Source: Peribacillus folii (GTDB lineage: Bacteria > Bacillota > Bacilli > Bacillales > DSM-1321). Taken from it: a stretch of 64,000 nt of DNA. Below the pieces are notes generated by a model. It did not search any database, was not told the origin of the DNA, and saw nothing but the letters and a program-made list of their open reading frames with translations. The stretch covers positions 1 to 64,000 of the forward strand of contig NZ_JASJOM010000014.1 of assembly GCF_030271255.1 (NCBI RefSeq). The letters are read 5' to 3'. Of this stretch, positions 11,537 through 20,800 are shown piece after piece (within the stretch, counting starts at the first letter, position 1; every line of letters begins with the position of its first letter). Position numbers and translations under genes: made by a program.

Positions 11537-11735
11537 TCTCTACCTCCAGTGAAATCTAGTACGATCATTTCATTTCCAGTCTATATTTAACTTTACAGGA
11601 ACAGCCAATTAACCCTTACATTGTAAGTTTACTAAATATCCCGTAAACCATAAACGAAATTCTCTAAAAATATTAATGCTGCTTAAGGAAAAAGGTATGG
11701 TAAACTATTCCTAAGTGAATATGAACCTTGCAGAA

Positions 11736-11922
11736 AAAGGTGCTGCCTTGGCAGCTTAATAGGGAATTCGGTTCAAAACCGAAGCTGTTTCCGCAACTGT
11801 AAGTGCTAATGAAATAAGATGCATACCACTATTTGATGATGGATAGGACATTAAGCTCCATCCAAGGGCTCAAATGGGAAGGTTCTTAAAGTAAAATGAC
11901 GCACAAGCCAGGAGACCTGCCT
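11736..11922 (+). promoter_or_regulatory. Cobalamin (B12) riboswitch
   Basis: Starts AGGTGCTGCC, contains AATAGGGAA, then TTTCCGCAACTGTAAGTG (the B12-box region), and ends CAAGCCAGGAGACCTGCC, a canonical 3' element. It precedes a PduO-like gene and a BtuF-like lipoprotein on the same strand, consistent with B12-repressed uptake genes. An extended -10 (TGGTAAACT) lies shortly upstream. Confidence 0.93.
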
Positions 11923-11949
11923 TTTTTTATCGTATCATGCTCTTCGGAA

Positions 11950-11988
11950 GATAGGAGATTGTACGGCAGCCTCCATCTTTTTTTCTAT
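11950..11988 (+). terminator. First terminator after the cobalamin riboswitch
   Basis: AGATAGGAG pairs with CTCCATCT (one bulged base), loop of about 13 bases, then TTTTTTT. It lies 28 bases after the aptamer and is the likely B12-controlled expression platform. Confidence 0.72.
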
Positions 11989-12011
11989 TAGGGATACATG
12001 GATGCGCAATG

Positions 12012-12039
12012 CCGACCAAACCTCTTGGTCGGTTTTTTG
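12012..12039 (+). terminator. Second terminator before the PduO-like gene
   Basis: CCGACCAA/TTGGTCGG, eight perfect pairs with a five-base loop, then TTTTTTG. It lies between the first terminator and the ribosome site at about 12083, so transcripts must pass two terminators to reach the coding region. Confidence 0.88.
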
Positions 12040-12098
12040 TTTTGATCCGAAAAGCGATACGGCAATCATTCACCAAAACACGTAAAGGAGGAAGAGTT

Positions 12099-12632
12099 AT
12101 GGCAAAGAAGGACCTTCGTTTTTTATGCTATCCATACATGCGCGAATCCGCATCCACAGTGGATTTCGAGATACGAACAGACTCACTGACGACGCAAATC
12201 GGCATGGCCGCATCGCTGACGAAGGACATTCCTGACGTATACCGGGATTTAATGGAGCTGCTTCCCATGGCCTATCATCTAAATGGTTCGGTCCGGGGAA
12301 AGCTCGCCATCACCGACCATGACCTGGACCATTTAAGTTCGATTTATGACCGCTATGTTGCAGAAGTCAAAGAAAAAATCGAAACATTCCTGCTCCCCCA
12401 GGGGTCGACGGCGGCCTGTGCCCTGCATGCCTGCCGCAGCGAAGCCAAAAAATCAGTCCGTGCCTTGCACAAAGTCAGTCTGGAAAGGGAAGTTCCTGGC
12501 ATCCTTTTCGATTACGCCCACTTGCTTGCAAACGTTTTATTCGTGATGGCAGTCTGCGTCAACAAGCGGCAAGGCATCGAAGAAATACCTTTTATCAGCA
12601 AATCTTATCCTACTAAACCGATGAAAAAATAG
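12099..12632 (+). CDS. Divergent PduO-type cob(I)alamin adenosyltransferase-like protein
   Basis: 177 aa. The C-terminal half FLLPQGSTAACALHACRS followed by a helix ending ILFDYAHLLANVLF aligns by eye with the FILPGGS...LHxAR and L-N-x-LSD-x-FF segments of PduO/YvqK adenosyltransferases. However, the ATP-binding N-terminal motif TKTGDxG is absent, and the catalytic RxxxRRxER stretch reads RSEAKKSVRAL. It may therefore bind cobalamin without adenosylating it, or have changed chemistry. ATG at 12099 follows AAAGGAGG; upstream starts would place the second terminator inside the gene. It is the first gene behind the B12 riboswitch and is 15 bases from the BtuF-like gene. Confidence 0.65.
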   Translation: MAKKDLRFLCYPYMRESASTVDFEIRTDSLTTQIGMAASLTKDIPDVYRDLMELLPMAYHLNGSVRGKLAITDHDLDHLSSIYDRYVAEVKEKIETFLLPQGSTAACALHACRSEAKKSVRALHKVSLEREVPGILFDYAHLLANVLFVMAVCVNKRQGIEEIPFISKSYPTKPMKK

Positions 12633-12647
12633 ACGGAGGAATGAATA

Positions 12648-13595
12648 ATGAAAATCACCGAAAAATTCAGCTGGATATCCGTGCTTATGCTCACCCTGTT
12701 CCTTGCAGGATGTGGAGTTACCGATCAATCCGCAAAAGACGATAAAAATACGGATAAAGCGAAAGAGGCCAAAGCCTATACAGTTACAGATGATAACGGG
12801 AAGAAAATAAAATTCGATAAAGCACCGGAAAAAGTCGTTTCATTGCAGCCAAGCAATACGGAAATTCTCTTTGCCCTAGGACAGGGAAAAAAAGTCGTTG
12901 GCGTGACGGACTTCGATAATTATCCCGAGGAAGCGAAGAAAATCGAACATGTTTCAGACTCCGTGAACATCAATGCGGAAAAGATCATTGCCCTGAAGCC
13001 AGACGCCATCATCGCGTACACCATTGGAGATGAAACGACGCTGAAGCCACTAGAAGACGCGGGCATTCCGATTTTCGTCATTAAATCCGCAGCCAATTTC
13101 GAGGACGTGTACGGGGATATTGAGCAGATTGCCAAAGTGATGGGTGTTTCCCAAAAAGGCGATGCATTGGTGAAGGATATCCAATCCCAAATTGCAAGTG
13201 TCGAGGAAAAAGTGGCAACCTTGGATAAACAGGAGCAAACATATTTTGAAATCAGTCCAGCTCCGGAAATCTATACAACAGGTGACGAAACCTTCCAGCA
13301 AGAAATCCTGGAAACCGCCGGCATTAAAAACGTCTTTGACGACCAAAAAGGGTGGGTTAAAATATCCGGGGAAGAAGTCGTCAAGCGCAACCCTGAAACG
13401 ATCCTTACGACAGCCACCTATGTAAAAGATGCCGTCAATGAAATAAAATCGCGTAAAGGCTGGGAAGATATCGATGCAGTCAAAAAGGATGACGTCCACC
13501 TGCTTGATGAAAGTGTCATGTCGCGTCCAGGACCAAGAATTGGTGAAGCTGTAGAGCTTGCAGCTAAAACCGTTTATCCTGATTTATTTAAATAA
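12648..13595 (+). CDS. Cobalamin-type ABC transporter substrate-binding lipoprotein (BtuF-like)
   Basis: 315 aa. It has a lipoprotein signal with lipobox LAGC (Cys near residue 22) and then a Peripla_BP_2 domain beginning near VTDDNGKKIKFDKAPEKVV, with the typical LQPSNTEILFALG and LKPDAIIAY segments. The B12 riboswitch upstream makes cobalamin or cobinamide the likely ligand; iron-siderophore binding is the alternative for this fold. No BtuC permease or BtuD ATPase is encoded nearby, so it must use a transporter encoded elsewhere. Ribosome site GGAGGA, 7 bases before ATG. Confidence 0.83.
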   Translation: MKITEKFSWISVLMLTLFLAGCGVTDQSAKDDKNTDKAKEAKAYTVTDDNGKKIKFDKAPEKVVSLQPSNTEILFALGQGKKVVGVTDFDNYPEEAKKIEHVSDSVNINAEKIIALKPDAIIAYTIGDETTLKPLEDAGIPIFVIKSAANFEDVYGDIEQIAKVMGVSQKGDALVKDIQSQIASVEEKVATLDKQEQTYFEISPAPEIYTTGDETFQQEILETAGIKNVFDDQKGWVKISGEEVVKRNPETILTTATYVKDAVNEIKSRKGWEDIDAVKKDDVHLLDESVMSRPGPRIGEAVELAAKTVYPDLFK

Positions 13596-13603
13596 TACAG
13601 AAG

Positions 13604-13640
13604 AAGGATGCCCCGGTATATCGGGGCATCCTTTCCTTTT
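13604..13640 (+). terminator. Terminator of the cobalamin-uptake operon
   Basis: AAGGATGCCCCG/CGGGGCATCCTT with loop of about six bases, then TCCTTTTT, directly after the BtuF-like stop codon. Confidence 0.92.
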
Positions 13641-13738
13641 TCGCCCTCGCCTAATTAGTAAGGGCAAGGATTTCTGCTTTTCTTCCGATGTTTATGCTAA
13701 AATGAATGATATTCAAAATGATATCCGAGGTATTGATC

Positions 13739-13816
13739 ATGTATAAAAGATTCTTCATTTGGGTCTTGGCCATAGCCCTGCTTTTAGGGATTCTTAAAGC
13801 AATCATGGACCTGTAG
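13739..13816 (+). CDS. Predicted 25-residue membrane peptide
   Basis: Encodes MYKRFFIWVLAIALLLGILK and five more residues: a positively charged start and one membrane-spanning helix. GAGG lies about 10 bases before ATG, an extended -10 TGCTAAAAT about 35 bases upstream, and an intrinsic terminator 13 bases after the stop. Promoter, ribosome site and terminator together make a real small gene plausible. No function is recognised; many such Bacillus peptides are sporulation or membrane-associated, but this is only a guess. Confidence 0.5.
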   Translation: MYKRFFIWVLAIALLLGILKAIMDL

Positions 13817-13828
13817 CAAAAAAGCAAG

Positions 13829-13867
13829 AAGATGCAGTCTGCATTATACAGGCAGCATCTTTTTTTA
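13829..13867 (+). terminator. Terminator after the 25-residue ORF
   Basis: AAGATGC/GCATCTT outer stem, with an inner GTCTG/CAGGC pairing, then TTTTTTT. Nearly the same sequence occurs as the terminator at 34416-34453 on the other strand. Confidence 0.85.
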
Positions 13868-14028
13868 AATTCCACTTTCTCCTTATACCAAATGATTGCT
13901 TTTTGTATATAAGAGAGTATCTAAGGTGACCTTATCGTCTACTTCATAGACTGAAATTCATAGTTTGGTCAACAGAATTATCTTCAAGTTCCATAAAGAG
14001 TGCAGTATCGTGAAACGCTCATTGCATT

Positions 14029-14071
14029 AAATTTGAGGTGGATTCTCATAAAATTTGCGCTTTTCACACGC
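14029..14071 (+). repeat. Left copy of a 43-bp direct repeat flanking array A
   Basis: AAATTTGAGGTGGATTCTC... ending GCGCTTTTCACACGC. It matches 14275-14317 at roughly four bases in five, with perfect agreement over the last 15 bases. The pair brackets a 21-nt tandem array. Confidence 0.8.
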
Positions 14072-14159
14072 AATTGAAGCCGTTTCTCGTTAAAATCCTG
14101 CGTTCCTTCCGAATTCGGTCTGGGTTCTCTTATATATTACTGCTTCTTTCACCATTTCG

Positions 14160-14274
14160 GAGCGTTACTCGCGAATTTAACTGCTTTACTCGCGAGTTCG
14201 GCACTTTTACTCGCGAATTTTTCTACTTTACTCGCCAATTTCGTGCTTCTACTCGCGAGTTTAGTCTCTGAATC
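14160..14274 (+). repeat. Array A: five 21-nt tandem units in an intergenic gap
   Basis: The core ACTCGCGAATTT (variants ACTCGCGAGTT, ACTCGCCAATTT) starts at 14167, 14188, 14209, 14230 and 14251, exactly 21 bases apart, with variable linkers. No gene covers it; an in-frame heptad translation (FTREFxx) is a by-product of the 21-base period. Confidence 0.9.
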
Positions 14275-14317
14275 AAATTTGAGGCGGTCCTTCAAAAAAA
14301 TCGCGCTTTTCACACGC
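14275..14317 (+). repeat. Right copy of the 43-bp direct repeat flanking array A
   Basis: AAATTTGAGGCGGTCC... ending GCGCTTTTCACACGC, same orientation as the copy at 14029-14071. Apart from these repeats, array A and the essA terminator, the 13870-14480 gap holds nothing recognisable. Confidence 0.8.
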
Positions 14318-14411
14318 TTTTTGTACCATTTCCCGCCAGCTACATGTGTGCAATCTCGATTCCATCTGCATTTTCACCTAAAGTCGAACGCATCGCTAAA
14401 TATTACAAACA

Positions 14412-14466
14412 AAAGTACCCTACAAGATAGACTTTTTTCAAAGTATCTGCCTGCAGGGTCCTTTTT
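14412..14466 (-). terminator. Terminator of the type VII secretion operon
   Basis: Minus-strand long hairpin: ACCCT/AGGGT outer pairs, AGATACTTT/AAAGTCTATCT inner pairs with a small A-rich loop, then ACTTTTG. It follows essA, the last gene of the operon. Confidence 0.75.
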
Positions 14467-14481
14467 AGCTAAAACTTTTTT

Positions 14482-14955
14482 TCATTTTCGCTTTGCCTCT
14501 CCACTCAGCTTTCCCATTTTCGGGATCAGGATAAAAAACAAACATACGACCGAAAGCGCTAAAATGATACCGAGCAAAATCGTCAGGTCAACATGCATCG
14601 AAGGCGCCTCTTCTTCTTCGCTTGCCATTCGACTGCCGGTCTCTTTGAATAATCCAAGCTGTTCGGCCTTTGAAGCGATGGTATTATGATTCTCCACCGG
14701 GGAATGAAACAGCGAATCCTTCATCGAATCGACAGCATCATATTTCCCCCTTTCAAAGGTAAGATCCTTTTGTTCTTCCGGCAGTCTTTGCTTTTGCTCC
14801 AGTAACCCCTCCTCATGGAAGTACTCCGTTTGAACATCAATATCCTTTTCCTGATATTCATTAGGCTCCACCATCTGCTCCTCGGCGTCACCATGAGGGG
14901 CGTGGCTAAAGAACAGGGTGAATACGATCGGCATTACGCATTTAATCCGCTTCAT
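14482..14955 (-). CDS. essA: Type VII secretion protein EssA
   Basis: 157 aa. It has an N-terminal signal/membrane segment (about 1-22), an acidic and Gln/Glu-rich extracytoplasmic middle, and one C-terminal membrane helix (about 122-145) ending in basic residues, the EssA/YueC layout. It is a membrane component of the T7SSb machine. It overlaps the end of esaA by 14 bases; no strong ribosome site is visible, so coupling to esaA translation is likely. Sequence conservation in this family is low; position at the operon end after esaA supports the call. Confidence 0.82.
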   Translation of the reverse strand: MKRIKCVMPIVFTLFFSHAPHGDAEEQMVEPNEYQEKDIDVQTEYFHEEGLLEQKQRLPEEQKDLTFERGKYDAVDSMKDSLFHSPVENHNTIASKAEQLGLFKETGSRMASEEEEAPSMHVDLTILLGIILALSVVCLFFILIPKMGKLSGEAKRK

Positions 14956-17872
14956 GGGCCATTTCTCTTCTTTCTGTAAAACGCTTCAATATATCGGGAA
15001 TGATCGAGCCGATAAGCGTCAGTATCAACAAGATGATGCTGGCCGGAATGAATGCCGACTGATCTCCGAATTGAATGGACATGTATACGTCCGCTACAGG
15101 GTGAGCGACGTTGAAATTAGGCATGATCAAGTCCAGTAATGGAACCGTAAAAAAGCTGATCAAACCGATCACCAGGATCGCCCCGACAAACGGCCCGATG
15201 GAAAAGGCAAGCCGGGTGCAGGCAGAACAGAAGAATAAAAGCAGGACGGTGAAAACGGTCCATTTAATCTCCTGCATATCCCCCAGAGGATATATTTTCA
15301 AGCCATAGATGCTGATGATTAATCCTACAATCAAATTTAATAAAGCGAACAGTGCTGCATGCACCATCACTGGAAGGTTTCCATAATGATGCAGGAAGAA
15401 ACCGATCAATAATCCGGAAATGAGTATGATCACAAGCATGACGATCGGCGGAATATTAACCTTTTCCTGATGAAGGACTTCGCCGCTGATTTGAACCGGA
15501 TTCGCTAAGTATTCATACACATATCCATTTTGCTGCTCATCGACTAGAGTATTATTCAAGACGCTATATACGTCCGTCTTGATTTGGACGGTCGAATCCA
15601 CATTCTTCGACCAATTATCATTAAGCTGATCGGCCCTTTCCTGTACAGATCCGACTTTCATTTGCAGGTCTGCGGTATCCTTCGTGACCGTAGCCTGACG
15701 CTCTGCCACCGAATTGACAAGCTTGGCAATGGAGCCGACAGTAGCCGCGGTATTGTCTTGAAGCGAGATGAACATTTCACCATCAAGGTTCACCGGCGGT
15801 TCCGGTTCCACTTCAGGCGCCTCCAAACGATCGGTCATATTGGCAGATACATCCTGCGCGCTTGCCGTAATTGCCGCCAATTCAGCTAGCGTGGCTTCCT
15901 GCCCTGCTTTTACGTTTGCATCATATTCCTTCATATAACCTAATATGGAGTCGGAAAACATTCCGAAATCATCATCGACTCCCGCTAAACTTGCTTTGAC
16001 GAGTTGCGCTCCCTCATCCACGTTTGGGGAAACCCCATTTTTCAGGTTTTCCAATTCCTTTATATTGGCCGCAAATATTTCTTCCACCTTCGCTGCCGTC
16101 ACCCGTTCAGCCAATTCATTGTAAGATGAAAGTGCGCCGTAGTAGGAGAGAAGTTCATTTGCATTACGGTTCGCAATGGAACTGTTGAAGACCTGCACTA
16201 GCACCGCTCGTCTTTCTCCCCCCACTTTTTCAAGGAGATTCTGCTCGGTACTTTTGATCTTCGTGATGGCCTCGTCGATTGTCATGTTTTGGATGTTTTG
16301 CAGCTCCTCGATATCATCCTGTGACTTTTTCCATTGATCACCAAGATCCTTGTAATGGGAGCCAAGTTCATTATAATCAGCTTGCAGCTGCGTATGCTGT
16401 GTCAGCAGTTCATTATACGAATCCACAAGTGCATTAAACTCCGTTATCACTTGATTATAATTCCCGGTTCTGCCGTTCACCGTGCCGCTGAGCTCATTGA
16501 TTTCCGCTTGCAGCTCTGCTGTAAGCACATTGATTTGCTCAGCAGCCCCTTCACTTCCCTCAGCCGGGACCAAGCCTGCAAGGGCCGAGTGGATGCCATT
16601 GATTTGATCCAGTAATGCCTGCAGCGAGAGTTCATCGATCGGATCCTTCTTTGAAGGGGAACCGTCCGCTTCGCCCATACCCGTTTCGGTCTCGATATCC
16701 TCTATCCCTGTATCGTCCCCTCCAGCGTCATCCGCATCATCACCTGAGCCGCTTGCAAGGTTTTCCCTTTGTGCAAGCATGGCGGCCTGAAGCTTATCAA
16801 GATCGAACTCTTCCGTTTGTTTGAATTGTTCAATCGAGCTTTGCTGATCTTGAGAAATCTTCGAGATTTGCTCCACTTGTCTGCCTTTCATGTTTGCTGT
16901 GAAGTTTTCCAGCTCGGCATGGCTGGTTTCCAGCTTCTCCTTCACGACACCGGCATTTTCAACAAAGCCTTTGTCATTCAGGCTGTATTTGGTATTCATC
17001 CCTTGCTGAATCTCCGGAACCTGTTGGTTTCCCTCACTCAACACCTTTCCATATGTTTGGACACTATCCTTGACAAGCTGCTGATTTTGGTTCGAAGCAT
17101 CCATGAAAAGTTTGCTTTGGTTTTTTTGATATTCCTCAAACGATGCGACATCTTTTACGAAGGATGTTATTTGGGCTTTTGCATGGCCCATTCCATCCAT
17201 GGTTTCATTGCTCGCTTGCCCGGCATCCTTCGTTTCGGCGAATACTCCTTCAAGCATATCCTTATGCTGCTTTATACTCCCAGCAAGACTTTCAGAGCTT
17301 GGTGTATAGAAATCATACATCGTGTTTTGAAACGCGATTTCCTTTGCAAGAACCTTATCGAACTTCTTGCGGATATCCTCCACCGATTGGGAAACATAAC
17401 TCCAATACTGTGTTGAAATATGCTTGTTCATCTTGCTTTTCGTCTTCTCTAATTCCTTTTGTACCTTTTCCATATTCTCTGCATTTAAGCTTGTTTGTAC
17501 CTTATACTTTATCCCCGCCTTGATTGGCCGTTCATCTTCGAACGTATAAATATTCCTTGAAAAATCGGACGGGAAGTAGATAACGGCATCATACTTTCCA
17601 TTGGCAAGTCCGCTTTCAGCCGTGCTTCGGTTAACTACGATCCAATTATAGTCGGAGTCGTTGTCCAATGTCGTAACAAGTTCCGAACCGACGTAAATCG
17701 GCTTTTCGTTAAATTCAGTGCCATTATCTTCGTTGACGATCGCAACCTCACGGGAGGCCGTTTCCGGCTTTTTCATCGGGTTTTGACCAATATAAGAGAA
17801 AAACAAGATTGGCAGCGCCAAAATCACAAGTATTTTACCGATTAACAGCACCGGTTTTATTTTTTCAGACAC
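14942..17872 (-). CDS. esaA: Type VII secretion protein EsaA (YueB homologue)
   Basis: About 976 aa. One membrane helix lies at the N terminus (KPVLLIGKILVILALPILFF), then a large extracytoplasmic region of about 750 residues rich in coiled-coil heptads and in Asp/Gly/Glu around the middle, and five or six membrane helices at the C terminus. This is the architecture of YueB, the T7SSb subunit that is also the SPP1 phage receptor in B. subtilis. GTG at 17872 is chosen because GGAG lies nine bases upstream; it overlaps the essC stop by eight bases. Phage-receptor activity here is not implied. Confidence 0.9.
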   Translation of the reverse strand: MSEKIKPVLLIGKILVILALPILFFSYIGQNPMKKPETASREVAIVNEDNGTEFNEKPIYVGSELVTTLDNDSDYNWIVVNRSTAESGLANGKYDAVIYFPSDFSRNIYTFEDERPIKAGIKYKVQTSLNAENMEKVQKELEKTKSKMNKHISTQYWSYVSQSVEDIRKKFDKVLAKEIAFQNTMYDFYTPSSESLAGSIKQHKDMLEGVFAETKDAGQASNETMDGMGHAKAQITSFVKDVASFEEYQKNQSKLFMDASNQNQQLVKDSVQTYGKVLSEGNQQVPEIQQGMNTKYSLNDKGFVENAGVVKEKLETSHAELENFTANMKGRQVEQISKISQDQQSSIEQFKQTEEFDLDKLQAAMLAQRENLASGSGDDADDAGGDDTGIEDIETETGMGEADGSPSKKDPIDELSLQALLDQINGIHSALAGLVPAEGSEGAAEQINVLTAELQAEINELSGTVNGRTGNYNQVITEFNALVDSYNELLTQHTQLQADYNELGSHYKDLGDQWKKSQDDIEELQNIQNMTIDEAITKIKSTEQNLLEKVGGERRAVLVQVFNSSIANRNANELLSYYGALSSYNELAERVTAAKVEEIFAANIKELENLKNGVSPNVDEGAQLVKASLAGVDDDFGMFSDSILGYMKEYDANVKAGQEATLAELAAITASAQDVSANMTDRLEAPEVEPEPPVNLDGEMFISLQDNTAATVGSIAKLVNSVAERQATVTKDTADLQMKVGSVQERADQLNDNWSKNVDSTVQIKTDVYSVLNNTLVDEQQNGYVYEYLANPVQISGEVLHQEKVNIPPIVMLVIILISGLLIGFFLHHYGNLPVMVHAALFALLNLIVGLIISIYGLKIYPLGDMQEIKWTVFTVLLLFFCSACTRLAFSIGPFVGAILVIGLISFFTVPLLDLIMPNFNVAHPVADVYMSIQFGDQSAFIPASIILLILTLIGSIIPDILKRFTERREMAHEAD

Positions 17873-20800
17873 TCTCGTGCACTCTCCTTCTTTCTTCACT
17901 TAATGGGATTTGGATTTTACATTCCCGGCCATTTTGGACGAAGTATCCGTAGCCCGGCTGAATTTCTTCTTCTTTTCTCGAATAAGAGAGTGTAAACAAG
18001 GTTTGATCCGATTTTTTCAGGAGCAGGACTGCCTGCCTCACTTGCTTCAATTCCGTTGTCAATGAATCATACCCCTTGGTGAAGTCATTGGCATTACCAG
18101 CGACGACCAGCCTGAAACCAAGATGACTGTACTGCTTCATCATCCCGCTGATTCGATCCTGGATCCTGCCATCGATCGTTTGCTGGAAACGGGAAATGCT
18201 ATCAATCACCATAACGATTGCTTTGGATTTCTCTTGCTTCATCGGTTCCGACTCCAACGCCTCTAGGTACTGCCGTTCACGCTCTTCAAAGATCTCCGTA
18301 ATATGATCGAGCCAACCCGTTATTTGATCTTTCGTTTCGATATAACGTACCTTAGCACTCGGAGCATATGAAGACAATCCACGATCGATCCCGTCAAATA
18401 AACCGATTTCGCTGATCGTTTGAGTCAACAATAATGATTCCAAGAGCACTTTTAGGACATTCGTTTTTCCTTTCCGTGACTGTCCGACGACAAGCAGGAA
18501 TGGATCGGCACTAAGCTCCACGCATACAGGCGTAACGCTTTCTTCGGATAGACCGATCGGTATGGAGCCCTTCTTAGTATCCTGGGAGCAGTATTCCTTG
18601 AAGGAGCTGGCATCCAGGTGTGTCGGCAACATCGGTATGGCCGGCGGCTTAGGTAATGTTCGATACTTATCTTTATGTGCGGCGACAGCTTGTTTCATTT
18701 CATCCAACACGGCTATATCATCCGCTCCATCGGCTGGTAAATACACCTGAACAAGATATGTCTGATCTTTTTTCACCAACGCTCTTCCCGGGACCGGTTC
18801 ATTTTCATAAAGGGTCCTGCCGAGGACTGAATATTGCTCCGAGCTGTCCATTAAGTAATGAACCACTTTCGTCTTAAGGCTATTCATTAACGGCTGGCGA
18901 ACGGCATTTATTCTTGTCGCCGTCAAGATCATGAATATCCCCAGTGATTGTCCGTCACGTGCAAACTGGATCAATTGCGCCTCCTGATCTGGCATCTCAT
19001 CCTTCACTAAATCGAAATTGTCGACCGTGATAAAAATGATTGGCAATTTCTCCTTCGCCAGTGCGTTATAAAGCTTGATGTTGCTTAGCTCCCGCTCTAA
19101 AAAAAGCTGCTTGCGCCTTTCGATCTCCGCTTTCATGAAGAGCATGAATTTTTCCATTTTCCTTAACTCATCAAATCGGAAGTAATCCCCTGTATGGGGC
19201 AGCTGGCGCAATGGCAATAAAGCGCTATTGCCAAAGTCGAACAAATAATAATGCAGTTCTTCAGGCGTGAATTGATCAGCAAAACTAAAGAGCAGCGTCA
19301 AAACCGTTGTTGATTTGCCATAACCGGAAGAACCGAATATCCCGATATTCCCATCCTCAATCCAGTTATATATATAATTTGTCTGGCTCTGCAGCTCCGG
19401 TTCATCCTTCATTCCGAGATGAAATCGATTACTTGCAAGGCTTTTTTCACCGCTTCGCGATAGGCGTGCTTGAAGGGGCGGCAGCCATGGGCTTGACAGC
19501 TTTTCAATCTTCATTTCTGCCTGTGTCGCCACGATATGGTCTGCAACAGCTTCTATTTCACTGACCTTTTCCTTCCTTCGGGCATCGGACCGTTCTGAAA
19601 CACTCGAGATTTGAACAAGGCCAAGGTCGGTGACAAGTGCCACCTCATCCTCCGTTCCAGCGGTATCCTCTAAATAAGGTGCACCGCTCCATGCTGACTG
19701 AAACAGTTCGTACACCTCATTATTGCCTACCTGTAAATATCCCCGTCCTGTAACAGTGATGTTCGCTGCATCGCTATTTTTCAAAATTTCCTTACTATCA
19801 TTGGCATCCTGCACCTTCAGGGAAATCTTGAAGCGGGCATTACTCCATATCTGGTTATCTATGACGCCGCCTGGCTTTTGCGTGGCAAGGATTAAATGCA
19901 CGCCCAAGCTCCGTCCAATTCTCGCCGTACTGACCAATTCGCGGATAAAATCGGGCTCCTCATTCTTAAGCTCAGCAAACTCATCCGATATTAAAAATAA
20001 ATGCGGCAGCGGTTCTTCCGCTTTTCCTTCTTTGTATAAATCCGTATAGTCGTTGATATGATTGACATCATATCGATCGAACAGGCGCTGGCGTTTTTTC
20101 AATTCGCTATTGATGGAGGCAAGGGCCCTTGCGCTGAAGTTCTTGCTTCCCTCAATATTCGTTATGACCCCGAGGAGATGGGGAATCTGCCTGAATGGCT
20201 GTGCCATTCCCCCGCCTTTATAATCAATGAGCAAAAAGGCCACTTCATGTGGATGATAATGGACGGCTAACGATAGGATGTAGGTTTGCAGCAGTTCACT
20301 TTTCCCCGAGCCCGTCGTTCCAGCCACCAAGCCATGCGGTCCATGCGCCTTTTCATGCAGATTCAATTCGACTCTATCCGTTCTTCCTTTCCGACCAATC
20401 GGTACGGCCAAGGATTTGGAGGACTGGTTGGTGAGCCAGTTTCGGTCGATCGGCAGCTCCTCCACTTCTCGTACCCTCAGTAACTCCAGAAAGGAAACCG
20501 TTTCTGGAATCGAATTGTTCATGCCCTTTTGATGATCTAGTGAGCGCAGCGTCCGTGCAAAACGCTCATTACCTTCTCTAGCATGGACATCAAGTGTAAA
20601 GGGAGTATGGGCAGCCTTCGATTGCTGGATGAGAATCTCACCTTGGCGATCGTTTATATATTTCACGAGAGTATGGACATTTTCCGTCAAGCTTTCCTTT
20701 GCATCGGCAGCAAAAATCGTCGAGATGCCCAAATCATCCGCTCTGCCTTCCAAGTATTCCAATATGACATGCTCAGCTATTAACTGGCGATCTGTAATGA

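Noticed and set aside
14038-14271. Open frame with heptapeptide repeats (FTREFxx) over array A
   Set aside because: The heptads arise from the exact 21-base DNA period. Arrays B and C have mixed 20/21 spacing that breaks any frame, and there is no ribosome site.
16769-17416. 215-codon plus-strand frame opposite esaA
   Set aside because: Antisense to a conserved secretion gene with complementary composition and no start signals.
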